DNA from: Dactylorhiza incarnata
Taxonomy: Eukaryota > Streptophyta > Magnoliopsida > Asparagales > Orchidaceae
DNA length: 64,000 nt
Direction: 5' to 3'
Assembly: GCA_033032865.1 (NCBI GenBank)
Contig: JAWHQI010000258.1
Location: 186,001 to 250,000 of the forward strand
This document shows, one piece after another, positions 34,942 through 45,310 of the stretch; positions within the stretch are counted from its first letter, which is position 1; each line of letters starts with the position of its first letter. The position numbers and the translations under genes are program-made. Below the pieces are notes generated by a model. That model was given only the letters and a program-made list of their open reading frames with translations. It was not told the origin of the DNA and did no database searches.

Positions 34942-35425
34942 CCAAGAGTGGAAGGATCGAAGAAGCGAGTAGCAGAGGGCGAGGAGAGGAGCAATCGAGA
35001 GATAGTCGCTAGAAGAAAGGGAAGATCGTCAAGAGCGTAATAAATACGTATCTACCCCCCCTATTTATAGTACTCGACAAAGCTTGGCTTCCCGCGTACG
35101 CCACCGCGAGCGCGAGTAGGAGGTGGCGCACATCGAGAAAAAGTCGCCAAAACCTAGGGCGCACGTCAGAACACTGATGTCGAACGAGCGAGCACCTGCA
35201 TCAAATTTTTAGGCTACTCGCCACATCAACGCAACATTCAACAGCTACTCGCAGAAAAGAAAACAAAAAAGAAGCATCAACACATCACAGGAAACAAGAG
35301 AAGCAACAAGGCGAGATTCATACTCGCCAAATAGGCAAATTACTTAGAAAAAATAAAATTGTTCAAAATTACAAACATTTGCCAGAAGGCGACAAGCGAC
35401 TACAAAAAGAAAAAAGGGCAGGATC
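34942..35425 (-). promoter_or_regulatory. Spacer between the two antisense genes, with promoter of gene 2
   Basis: Holds CTATAAATAG (minus strand, 35061-35070) in front of antisense gene 2. The AT-rich part near 35340-35400 could carry the 3' end signal of antisense gene 1. The same layout is found at 57030-57509. Confidence 0.65.
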
Positions 35426-37051
35426 CTAGGGGTTCGGTTGAGCATCGGGAAGTTGTGGTTGTCGCCCAACCCAGCCCAAACCACGAGCTCTCTTAAAATG
35501 CTCGAAGGCCACGGACATCGCGTCCTCGCCTTGTCGCAGCTGTTCCTCCATCCTCGCCAGGCGACCTACGGAGCCCATGCTCGCGCGCATCCCCACCAGC
35601 TCGTCATGATGCAGCTGCTGGCGATGATCCATCCTGCCCACCCGGCGCTCCAGCTCGCCGACAGACTGAAGGCGAGATTCTACACTAGCCAGGCGAGTTT
35701 CTAACTCTTCCAGCCGTAATGCTCGGACCTCCAGCTCGGTCAGACGACGCTGGGAGTCAGCAGCCGCCAAGAGCTCTATTCGCGCTTCAACCGCGGTCAG
35801 ACGCCGATGAGATTCGCTGATCGCCAGCCGCTCCAACTTCGCCTCCAAATCCAGGATGGCGCGAGTAGCCCTCTCCTGATACTCGCGAGAAGGAAGCCCG
35901 ACGGCGTCGACCAGAGCCCCGATAGGGGTAGGGGCGCGAGCTGCAAGAAAAGACATGGAAGCAAAATCTTAGTGACGAGTAGCGAGAAGACTCTTCTTAG
36001 ATGATACTCGAAAAAGCAGCGACTCCACTTACCAGGCCGATAGGCCTCACTCCGCGAATCGCGGCGAGGACTCCGAGATGGTCGGCGAGGAGAGCTCCTT
36101 CCCCGATGCGGGGATGGACTGCGACGAGTGCCATCTCGCCGGTTCGAATGCGACCCGCCGATGTGCTCCCTGCTGGAGGGCGCATCACCCCGACCGCGAC
36201 CATCCACCGGTCGCCCTCCCCCTCTGGGAGCAAAGAAACCAGAAGATCCCGCCATCCCACCTCGACGCGAGGATCCAGCCGGATGAGCGGTAGGAGCCGA
36301 AGAAGACAGAAGGCGGCGATCATCTTGCATGTCGGCCGGAGGAGGAAATGGAGGAGGTGGAGGAAGTTGGTCCGCCGGTAGTTGCGAGCTACTCGCCACC
36401 TCAGGTCGCTGCAAAGGCGGTGGCGGCGGAAGAGGATTGCTCGCTGAAAGAGTCCTCTGCTCGCTCATCGGCCTCTTGTCTACCGCAGAGCTATGAAGGA
36501 TTCGCACCGATCCGCCCTGGCGAGTTCCTCCCCCAGCCGTGTTCAAGACCATAGGCGAGGATCGTAGGGGAATGACGCTCAGAGGCTCCTGCCGAGCATC
36601 GGCGAGAAGCGTATCTGCGAAATAAAACAGAAAACGTCAGAGACCAGCCGACACTTGGGCGACTAATAAAAGTGGCGAGTAGGTATCTCTCACTTTGCGC
36701 AGGAGTAACTTCAGCTCGATCTTGAGCCGAGATCCCTGCAGTACTCGCCTCTGGAGCGGTATTCGGCGAAGGAGGATCAGGAGCAGGCGAACCACCTGAC
36801 TGGCCGAGACCCAAGTCGGCGAGTACCTGCTGGGTAGTGCCGACCTGAGAATCAGCGACATTCTCAGGGGCGACGGCATTCTTCTGCTTCTTCTTGCTCT
36901 TCTTCTCCTTCTTCTTCTCCAGGCGCTTCCTCTTCCGGGAAGCGAGGAAGTCTTCGAGCTCAACATCGCGAGCAGGCTTCCGCAACGGCGGCAACAAACT
37001 GGCAAGCTCGGCCAAATCCGCAGCAGCTTCCTCGGCAATACTCATCGACAT
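35426..37051 (-). CDS. Antisense gene 1 of element B (RS-rich, coiled coil, three exons, 484 aa)
   Basis: Exons on the minus strand: 36694-37051 (358 nt), 36033-36614 (582 nt) and 35426-35940 (515 nt), with introns of 79 bp (GTGAGA...TCGCAG) and 92 bp (GTAAGT...TTGCAG). The joined frame is 485 codons including stop. Exon 1 has an acidic/Leu start and a Lys-rich EKKKEKKSKKKQKN block, a likely nuclear signal. Exon 2 is Pro-rich and then RS/RG-rich (RRSPSPHRGRSSPRR). Exon 3 is a Leu/Arg/Glu coiled coil of about 150 residues. A TATATATA box lies about 50 bp upstream (37101-37108). All three exon lengths are identical in element C. I recognise no family. A regulatory or RNA-binding role is only a guess from the RS segment. 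Confidence 0.8.
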
Positions 37052-37100
37052 CTTGAAGCGAGAACCAAAGAAACCTTGGCGTCAGAGACCCCTCCCCCTC

Positions 37101-37108
37101 TATATATA
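37101..37108 (-). promoter_or_regulatory. TATA box of antisense gene 1 (element B)
   Basis: TATATATA about 50 bp before the ATG at 37051, preserved at 59179-59186 in element C with the same spacing to its ATG. Confidence 0.65.
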
Positions 37109-37216
37109 GGGCTGGGGAGTCAAAACAGCGGGATGCCGACTACTCACTGATACTCGCCCAGAAGACAGCTCGTCGAGTAAGGGTTGGATGATTCTTTCCG
37201 AGCAACTACGTTACTC

Positions 37217-37233
37217 GCAAAGAGCGGGGATTG
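37217..37233 (+). promoter_or_regulatory. Element B polypurine tract
   Basis: GCAAAGAGCGGGGATTG directly before the 3' LTR. The identical tract is found in C (59293-59309) and D, and nearly so in A. Confidence 0.88.
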
Positions 37234-37844
37234 TGTACAACCCTCATTCTCTGAGGGTGGACCCCCCCAAGGCCACGTAGGCAGAAGTCAAAGTCAAAAA
37301 GGTCAACACGGCAGACAAGCGTAAGAGCAGAAGACAGCCTAGGCGAGTAGGGGTGCACTCGTGCGAGTAGCTCGGATACTCGCCAAAAGGTGGGCGACCA
37401 TAGTCGATACTAGCCCATCTGCCCGGGGAGATCGCCTCAATGTCGCTAGTCGTCGGGCAAGGGCTGGGCTATAAAAACCCCCCTACCCCTTGGTTTTCCT
37501 ATAAATAGGACCCCAGGGGTACTTGGATTGGCACCTGGACTTGAGCTTTCGAAACCCTGCTCTTGCTTTCTAGCATCTGTCGCACTTGGTCGCTACTCCC
37601 GGTACTAACCAAGTCGGTGCCTTCCTCGTACCTTGCTCGGCCATTCTTTGGTCTTGGAGGGGAAGTCTCTTCGGAGCTTCTGGGTACGTGGTGGGACCTC
37701 CCTGCCGCAGCACCTGGGGTCTTGTGTGTTGCTCTTCTGTCTCTTCAGTAGTCGCCAACTTAGTCGTCTCGTTGGACTGTTGGGCGAGTAGCCTCCGGCT
37801 GCATCGGTCCGAATTTTGAGGTCAGGATTTCCCTGGCGTCAACA
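37234..37844 (+). repeat. Element B 3' LTR (611 bp)
   Basis: Copy of 25471-26082 with 3 substitutions and one missing C, followed by target duplication CATCT. Confidence 0.95.
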
Positions 37845-37849
37845 CATCT

Positions 37850-40846
37850 AAAGTCATCGGAAGAGGAGATATGCACCTGAAGACGAGCACTGGAGGATTG
37901 ATGATCCTAAGAGATGTGCGACATGTACCTGACATCCGCTTCAACCTAGTTTCAGTTGGGAAGCTAGGTGATGAAGGACACTTAAGTGTCTTTGGTGGAA
38001 ATTTTTGGAAGCTGATCAAGGGGTCGCTGGTAGTGGCCAGAGGTTATAGAGACACTGGCCTATACTATATGGAGGGGAGACCTGAAGCTGCTCAGGCCAA
38101 CACTGTTAGAGATGGGGCATCCACATCCCTATGGCATAGGAGACTGAGTCACATTAGCCAGAAGGGTCTGGGATGTCTCTCCCGAAAGAAGATGATCTCT
38201 GATCTATCTGTGGATCAGTTAGAGAGATGTGACCATTGCATGGCTGGAAAGCATAATAGAGTTTCATTCAGCCACAGCTCCACCAGGAGATCCGAGCCAC
38301 TTGAGCTCGTACATACTGATGTCTGCGGGCCACTGAAGGTCCAGACAAGAGGAGGAGCGTCTTACTTCGTGACGTTCATTGATGACTGTTCGAGAAAACT
38401 TTGGGTCTATGCTATTAAGACCAAAGGTGAGGTTCTCGACACTTTTCGGAGATTCCACGCTGAGGTGGAGAGGCAATCTGGGAAGAAGTTAAAGTGCATC
38501 AGGTCCGACAACGGGGGAGAGTATATTGGTCCTTTTGATGAGTATTGTAGAGAGCAAGGGATCAGACATGAAAAGACTCCGCCCAAGACGCCGCAGCTAA
38601 ATGCGTAGCTGAAAGGATGAACAGGACCTTGATGGAGAGGGTGAGGTGCATATTATCTGAGTCAAAGCTACCTGGCATGTTTTGGGGTGAGGCTTTATAC
38701 ACAGCTGCACACGTCATCAACCTATCTCCCAGTTATGCATTGCAGGAGGATATTCCTGATAAATTCTGGTATGGGAAGGACCCTTCGTATAGTCACTTGA
38801 GGGTCTTCGGCTGCAAAGCCTTTGTGCACATCCCTCGGGATGAAAGATCGAAGTTAGATTCTAAGACCCGTCAATGCATATTTTTGGGATATGGACGCAG
38901 CGGCGAGTTTGGCTACAGGTTCTTTGATCCAGTTGAGAAGAAGCTTGTACGCAGTCGCGACGCCATATTTTGTGAGGATCAGACTATGCTTGATCCTGAA
39001 AAGACTGAGAAGGCTGACTCTCACACTGATGAAGAGTCTCCTATGACTGGAGGTGACGATACTGAGGAGGCCGCAGAGCCTGATCCAGTGCAGGGCGTTG
39101 AGCCACTTCCAGGCCATGAGGACATGAATGATGGCGAGCCTACAGAGGACATCATTGATGATGTGCCCATACCAGCAGCTGAGCTCGCTCCACGGAGGTC
39201 TGATCGAGTCAGACAACCATCTTCGAGATACTCTGCTACTGAGTATATTTTGTTGACTGATGCGGGGGAGCCCGAGTGTTTTGATGAAGCTGTGCAGAGC
39301 TCAGAGAAGAAAGAGTGGATGGTTGCTATGCAAGAGGAGATGCAGTCTCTGCATGAGAACCATACTTATGAGCTGGTATGATTACCTAAGGGCAAGAAGG
39401 CTCTGAAGAATTGATGGATTTTTAGAGTAAAGCAGGGAGACCCCTCGACACCACTCAGATACAAGGCAAGATTAGTGGTGAAGGGTTTCAGTCAGAAACA
39501 AGGAGTTGATTTTTATGATATCTTCTCTCCTGTTGTGAAGATGTCGTCTATTCAGGTTGTTCTTGGCCTTGCTGCAAGGCTAGACCTGGAGATTGAGCAG
39601 ATGGATGTCAAGACCGCCTTTCTGCATGGCGATCTTGAGGAGGAGCTTTATATGGAGCAGCCTGAAGGTTTTAAGGTGAAAGGGAAGGAGAGCCTAGTCT
39701 GTCGCCTGAAGAAGAGTTTGTATGGCCTGAAGCAGGCCCCGCGACAGTGGTACAAGAAGTTCGATGCTTTTATGGGGGAGATCGACTTCAGGAGGACCAC
39801 CCTTGATCACTGCGTGTTTGTGAAGCAGTACGCTCCAAAGGATTTCATTATTTTACTCCTTTATGTTGACGACATGTTGATAGTCTGGAGGAGCACTGCG
39901 CGCATTGCCGAGCTGAAGCGGCAGTTGAGCTCCACATTTGCGATGAAGGACTTGGGAGCTGCGAAGACCATCCTAGGGATGCATATTCGGAGAGACAGAG
40001 TCTCCAAGTTACTTTGGTTGTCGCAGGAAAGATATATCAGGAAGGTGCTACAGAGATTTAGTATGGATCAGGCGAAGAAGGTGAGCACGCCGCTTGCAGC
40101 TCACTTCAGACTTACCGCTGACCAGTGCCCGAGCACACCTGAGGAGAAAGAGGAGATGCAGAAGGTCCCCTATGCTTCTGCAGTTGGTAGTCTTATGTAT
40201 GCCATGGTATACACTCGCCCTGATATAGCGCATGCCGTAGGCACTGTGAGCAGGCACTGTGAGCAGGTTTCTCTCCAATCCCGGAAGAGAACATTGGAGC
40301 GCTGTGAAATGGATTCTGAGGTACTTGCATGGGACGTCAGACTTGACGTTAAGGTTTGGAGATAGTGAGCCAGAGCTACTGGGCTACACTGATGCTGATA
40401 TGGCTGGAGATTTGGACTCTAGAAGATCGACCTCTGGGTACCTGATCCTATTTGCAGGGGGAGCTGTGTCATGGCAGTCGAGACTACAGAAGTGCGTTGC
40501 ACTGTCGACTACGGAGGCAGAGTTTATTGCAGTCACTGAGGCAGGAAAAGAGCTTCTTTGGATGAAGCGTTTCATCAAAGAGCTGGGTTTCACTCAGGAG
40601 CGCTACACACTCTTATGTGACAGTCAGAGTGCGATTCATTTAGGGAAGAACCCCACCTTTCACTCGAGATCCAAACATATTGATACGCGGTATCATTGGA
40701 TACGCGATACTCTAGAGCAGAGAGAGCTGGATTTGCAGAAGGTGCACACAGATGACAATGGAGCGAATATGCTTACGAAGACTGTGTCGAGGGGGAAGTT
40801 CGAACATTGTGTGAGGATCGCTGGCATGGCGATCTCTTCCACATAA
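37850..40846 (+). pseudogene. Copia integrase, RT and RNase H, downstream part with several breaks
   Basis: Resumes the copia frame: GAG-pre-integrase (WHRRLSHIS, near 38130), integrase (HTDVCGPL, FIDDCSRKLWVY, SDNGGEY) to a one-base deletion that gives a stop at 38606. The next segment (38617-39381) ends the integrase. Two TGA codons at 39379 and 39412 sit where copia RT has Arg in its conserved start, as expected from CGA-to-TGA change. RT follows (MDVKTAFLHGDL, YGLKQAPRQWYKKF, LYVDDM near 39860). A short tandem duplication near 40240-40265 shifts the frame. RNase H (TDADMAGDLDSRRSTSGY, ALSTTEAEF) is open to 40846. The copy is dead but recent. Confidence 0.92.
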
Positions 40847-41030
40847 ATGCAAAGGGGATAAATTGTTGGGTACAGTTCCCGTCCTTTGTGAAGAAAACAG
40901 TGGATTTGAGTTTTACTAACTCGAACTTGGTGGTGCTGGATCTATCGGCATATGGAGGAGACATGAAGGTCTTACCAAATGAAGATAATTAGAAGGACAC
41001 ATTTTTCACTTAGTCGAAAAGGGGGAGATT
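40847..41030 (+). other. Copia 3' untranslated region and polypurine tract
   Basis: About 180 bp after RNase H without a gene. The polypurine tract AAAAGGGGGAGATT (about 41017-41030) directly precedes the 3' LTR. Confidence 0.8.
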
Positions 41031-41851
41031 TGATAAGGTATTTTCTCCTAAGTGTGAAAGGGGCTAGACACCTTTTTGACCATGCTTTTCAAGCATGTGT
41101 TTCATGCAAGTGTGAAAAGGGGTAGCCGTCTTTGACTAAGAAATCAACATGTGCTCTTGAAGGAAGCTTCTAGGAAAGTGCCCAGAGGAAGCTTCATGAC
41201 ATGTGCTTTTGACCGAGGGAAGCTTCATGGAAGCTTCATGCACATGCTATCTACCACCATCTACCCCTTGGTTTTGGCCTTATAAATAGGCATGAAGGAG
41301 GAGGGGTAAGGCATCCACTCATCTCCCATCTCAAGCATTGAAAGAGTTTCTAGAGAGGCCTTTGTGGCAAGCGTTTTAGTTTGGGGAGAGCTTTCGGACG
41401 TCTCTGCGACGTTGACGAGGAATACTTCGCCTACACGGATTGGATCTGGAGCAGACTTGGGCAAGGATTCGAAGAGGCATCTTGGAGAGGATTTGTGTAA
41501 TCCGTCTCGTCCGCCACTGTCGGTAACTTGCAACTTTTTGCTACTGTTTATTGTGTATTATTGTGTGGTGCGAAGTTGGTGAAGATCCTGTGTGGATCGA
41601 GTAGGGAAAGCCTTGTAATTGCCTATCTGTTTTACACATTTTTAGTGGCGGCTTTCCGGGTTGGACTCCGATCGTCCCGTGGTTTTCACCCTATTGGGTT
41701 TCCACGTTATATCTGCGTGTCACCTTTATTGTTGTTATTTTGTGCTATATTTTTGGTTGTGTATCGGCATACCGCTAAGCGGTCGTGTAGGTACTTGCTC
41801 GAACTAATTTGCAGGTGCTCGGGTCGGGCTTGCGTGCTCTCTAGCCCAACA
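41031..41851 (+). repeat. Copia 3' LTR (821 bp)
   Basis: Begins TGATAAGG, ends AGCCCAACA and is followed by CACCA. It differs from the 5' LTR at about nine positions and lacks one 10-bp unit. Confidence 0.95.
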
Positions 41852-41856
41852 CACCA

Positions 41857-42178
41857 GGGAGCGGAAGAATGAAAGGTAAGGAAAACTCACGCGGATCTTC
41901 GGACGGAATGGGAGGAGAATGCACGCAGATTGTCGGCGCTTGGAATCGCGTCGAGGGCTCGCCTGGATGGAGGACCCCAAAACCAGAGAGGCAAGAAGAG
42001 CAATTTTACGGGAGTGAAACACGGGTGCTGGGCGGATTCCTGAAAACAGCGATTTAATGGGTTATATTATAAAATAGATTCTCGCTCAGCTGTTATAAGG
42101 AGCTGTCCCAAACGAATAATAAACAGCTCTGGCGGTTGGAAAATAGATTTTCCATCCTCCGGAACTCTCCCAAACAAA
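41857..42178 (-). mobile_element. PIF/Harbinger transposon remnant, right part
   Basis: Continues the sequence broken by copia and ends with CTCTCCCAAACAAA (42165-42178), the inverted partner of 22014-22027. No domain is recognised. The words ATGAAAGGTAAGGAA occur on both sides of the copia insertion. Confidence 0.55.
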
Positions 42179-42189
42179 CCCAAAATCTA

Positions 42190-42345
42190 TGGCGGCGCGT
42201 TTTTACCAAGAAAAGAAACTAATTTTGAACATAAAAGTGATTGAATGTAGTTCGAACTTTAGGTGAGGTCGGACGTTCACGAACGACGGTTCATAACTAA
42301 CGCGTTTACGATCGCTACAGCCATGCCAAACAGAGCCCAAAGCTC
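42190..42345. mobile_element. Half copy of a MITE (family 1)
   Basis: Resembles 21180-21277: AATTTTGAACATAAAAGTG, TTAGGTGAGGTC, CGTTCACGAACG and the end ATGCCAAACAGAGCC. The other half is missing. Confidence 0.6.
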
Positions 42346-42384
42346 TGTTTGAGACTCCGGCAGCGGATGGGAAGGGAGCCAAAC

Positions 42385-42972
42385 TGATGTAGGACAGCAA
42401 TGTCTTTGTGTTTGTTTTTTATTTTAGTATTGTATTTTAATTCTCGTGTTGCTTTGATTTTGGCACGCGTGTCATGACGCGATTTGCGTTGTGCATTTAG
42501 TGAGTTATTGTTTTGTTTTGAGTGGCTTTGCCGACTATAAATGGGCAACCCAAGGTCTTGTTGTAAGCAACTTTGATAATCAATTTCAGTCCCAAGCCCT
42601 GCCTAGGGTGCTTCTTCACTGGTAGATTCCAGATCCCGTTCCATTGCCTGGTGGATTCTAGGAGATGTGGTCGCTGAACCCAACTAAGTCTCTTCCTTGG
42701 TGGATTCCAAGTACTTTCATTCTACCCTTGGGGATTCTAAGAACCCGCATGCGAATTGTTCAGCATCATTTGGTATCAAAGAGAGGTTCCAACAAGACCT
42801 TGGGCTGACCATTTATAGCTGGCAAAGTCACTCAAAAGTCAAAACAAAACAATAACTCGCTAAACGCACAGCAAACCACGCCATGACATGCGTGCCAAAA
42901 TTAAAGCAACACAAGAATTAAAATACAATACTAAATTTAAAACAAACACATAGACGTTATTGTCTTACATCA
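42385..42972. mobile_element. Palindromic TRIM-like element: LTR, primer site and inverted second LTR arm
   Basis: 42385-42568 (starting TGATGTAGGACA) and 42795-42972 are inverted copies of each other with scattered differences. The middle contains the rest of an LTR (ending GTTCAGCATCA) and TTTGGTATCAAAGAGAGG, an initiator-Met-like primer site (near 42768). TATA-like CTATAAATGG is present in both arms, facing inward. Normal TRIMs have direct repeats, so this is a rearranged or dimeric copy. Confidence 0.7.
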
Positions 42973-43441
42973 CAAACGCCGTCGGAGTTATGGACCGGAT
43001 GTAGGGGGCGGCGGCTAGCAACAATGCTCTTTCTCCATTTTATGGAGGCGGCGGCTGGGAACCGAGGGGGAAGGCGGATAAACAAACGGCTATTGGAGAC
43101 GGCGGTGGAGTTCGCTGCTATCGTGCCAGAGCCCTAACGGCGCGCGAAATAGACCCAAAGTCTTGAGAGTGTGTATTTGTATGTCTCGCTAGTTTGTGTT
43201 TATTAATGTATTCTACCATTTATAAATCCAATAATTTATACATATAAAGTGAAAAATTATTTCGAAATAAAAATATAATAATTTAAAATAGTAGTTATTT
43301 TATATTATTTTTATAAAGCATTCTGTAGTCTATACTCTATAGTTCATCTCTCCAGTTTTCACTGTGTAGTTAATATATTTTTGATGCTGGTGTTTAAAAA
43401 TCTGATTACCTACTAAATGGTGTTATTACACTATGAATTTA
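42973..43441. other. Intergenic DNA, no gene recognised
   Basis: A GC-rich start with GGCGGCGGCT words (42990-43100) is followed by AT-rich sequence up to element C. Nothing supported as a gene. Confidence 0.5.
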
Positions 43442-43446
43442 ATTAT

Positions 43447-44112
43447 TGTACAACCCTCATTCTCCGAGGATGGACCCACCCAAGGCCACGTAGGCAGAAG
43501 TCAAAGTCAAAGAGTCAACACAGAAATTCAACAGTTCAAAATACCAAGATAAAGTCGGCCAGCAGGCATAGCGGAAGAGTTCGTCAAGCATAGGAGCAGA
43601 AGAGAGCCTAGGCGAGTAGGGGTGCACTCGTGCGAGTAGCCCGGATACTCGCCAAAAGGTGAGCGACCATAGGTGATGCTCACTCATTTGCCCGGGGAGA
43701 TCGCCTCAATGTCGCTAGTCGCCGGGCAGGGGCTGGGCTATAAAAACCCCCTACCCCTTGGTTTTCCTATAAATAGGACCCCAGGGGTACTTGGATTGGC
43801 ACCTGGACTTGAGCTCTCGAAACCCTGCTCTTGCATTCTGGAACCTGTCGTACTTGGCCGCTACTCCCGGTACTAGCCAAGTCGGTGCCTTCCTTGTACC
43901 CTGCTCGGCCATTTTTTGGTCTTGGAGGGGAAGTCTCTTCGGAGCTTCTGGGTACGTGGTGGAACCTCCCTGCCGCAGCACCTGGGGTCCTGTTTGTTGC
44001 TCTTCTAGCTTCTTCGTCATTGCCAGCCAAGTCATCTCGTTGGACTGCTGGGCGAGTAGCCTCCGGCTGCATCGGTCCGAATCTTGAGGTCAGGATTTTC
44101 CTGGCGTCAACA
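43447..44112 (+). repeat. Element C 5' LTR (666 bp)
   Basis: Starts TGTACAACCCTC, ends GGCGTCAACA. It is about 50 bp longer than the B LTR because of an insert near 43512-43590. TATA-like boxes lie near 43738 and 43768. Confidence 0.95.
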
Positions 44113-44115
44113 CTT

Positions 44116-44136
44116 TGATGCGGTGAGCGTGGATCG
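44116..44136 (+). promoter_or_regulatory. Element C primer binding site
   Basis: TGATGCGGTGAGCGTGGATC: the tRNA-Phe-type site with one G-to-A change at the third base. Confidence 0.7.
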
Positions 44137-44170
44137 TAGTCGGAGAAGGAAAGTTCAGTAAGAAGGCGAG

Positions 44171-45305
44171 ATGGTCACATTTGGCGACCATGAGGAGGTA
44201 GTAGGCAACTCGTCCGCGAGTGGCGAGTTCGTGACGTTAGCAGTTTTCGAAGCCTTCGCGCAGCGCATAGAGGGAACCATGCGAGCAGCGCGCCGAGGTC
44301 ACGACGACCTCGCCGCATCGCCCGGTTCAGACCGAGGGAAGGAGTCCCCCTCAGCGAGCAGGAAAAGAGCATGTGGAGGATGAGACCGAGCGACCAAGGA
44401 GGTCGCAGTTCTACCAGCCGACCTCGCAGGGGATTCGCTTCCGCAAGACGGACGAGCAGGCGAGGTATCAGGATACTCGCCGATATGGCGAGTATGGTGG
44501 CGATACTCGCCAGGTGGAGGATCATCGTCGGGTAGGAGGGAGGAGCCCCTTTTGCGAGGAGATCCTTGCCGCGCTAGTGCCAGAAGGGTTCAGGGAGCCC
44601 GTCTTGAGTTACTATTCAGGGAGGGATGACCCTGTCCGGCACATTCAGTGGTTCGAGGATATAGTCTCTATCTGAACCATGTCGGATGCCTTTAAGTGCA
44701 AATTGTTCACCATCACCTTCCGTGCAAAGGCCTGAGACTGGTTCCACCAGTTGCCCGCCGGCTCGATCTACTGCTTTGAAGACCTGTGTCGTGGAGTGAC
44801 GACCCGGTTCGACACGACCCGGAAGCTGAAGAAGGAGGCAACGACCCTGTTCTATCTGGTGCAAAGGCCGGATGAGGCGTTGGGACCCTACATCGAGCGC
44901 TTTCAGGAGGAGGTTCTGCAGATCCAGGAGATAGATAGCAACATCCTGTTGCTGGCCTTAACATTCGGTATAAGTCAAGGTCTCTTCAAGTTGGAGCTCA
45001 GTGAGAATCCTCCCTTTTCCTATGACAACCTCATTCAGAGGGCCAACAAGTTTGTCCGAGGAGAGGCTTCCAACCCTGACTTCTTGGCCAGGCTTGCTAG
45101 GGTGACCAGAGGTGAGGAAGGGGAGAGGGATAAGATCCCTGAGAAGAGGAAGAGAGAAGAGCCCCGGAGGGCGGAAAAGAAGAGGTCGGAGCGGCGCGAG
45201 GAAAGGAGAAGAGAAGAGAAGAAGAGGGATAAGCCCAGGAGGGAGGAGCCCAGGAGGGAAGAAGCCAGGAGGAGCGATGAGAGGAGGAGGGTCGAGACCC
45301 CGGAG
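44171..45305 (+). pseudogene. Element C gag, first part
   Basis: Homologous to element B gag from ATG at 44171. It has a frameshift near 44375, a TGA at 44673 (CGA in B) and a TGA near 44734 (TGG in B). The capsid-like region and the Arg/Glu-rich linker are recognisable up to the insertion of element E at 45310; the gag continues at 49689. Confidence 0.9.
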
Positions 45306-45310
45306 CGTCA

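Larger units (their letters stand above)
25471..37844 (+). mobile_element. Element B: Tat-lineage gypsy element carrying two antisense genes
   Basis: LTRs 25471-26082 and 37234-37844 differ by 3 substitutions and one 1-bp indel. Target duplication CATCT lies at 25466-25470 and 37845-37849. Sense strand: gag, protease, RT, RNase H, a second (archaeal-type) RNase H and integrase, with one stop and one frameshift. The second RNase H and the antisense genes between integrase and the 3' LTR are hallmarks of the Tat lineage. Confidence 0.95.
23423..41851 (+). mobile_element. Ty1-copia element (Tork-like), split by gypsy element B
   Basis: LTRs 23423-24253 and 41031-41851, target duplication CACCA at 23418-23422 and 41852-41856, initiator-Met-like primer site and polypurine tract are all visible. 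Without element B it is about 6.05 kb with gag, protease, integrase, RT and RNase H in copia order. The LTRs differ at about 9 sites plus a 10-bp indel. The Tork-like label is an inference from the protein sequence style. Confidence 0.95.

Noticed and set aside
36001..36554. Plus-strand Arg/Ser-rich frames in element B
   Set aside because: They are the complement of exon 2 of antisense gene 1, whose splice borders and conservation support the minus strand.
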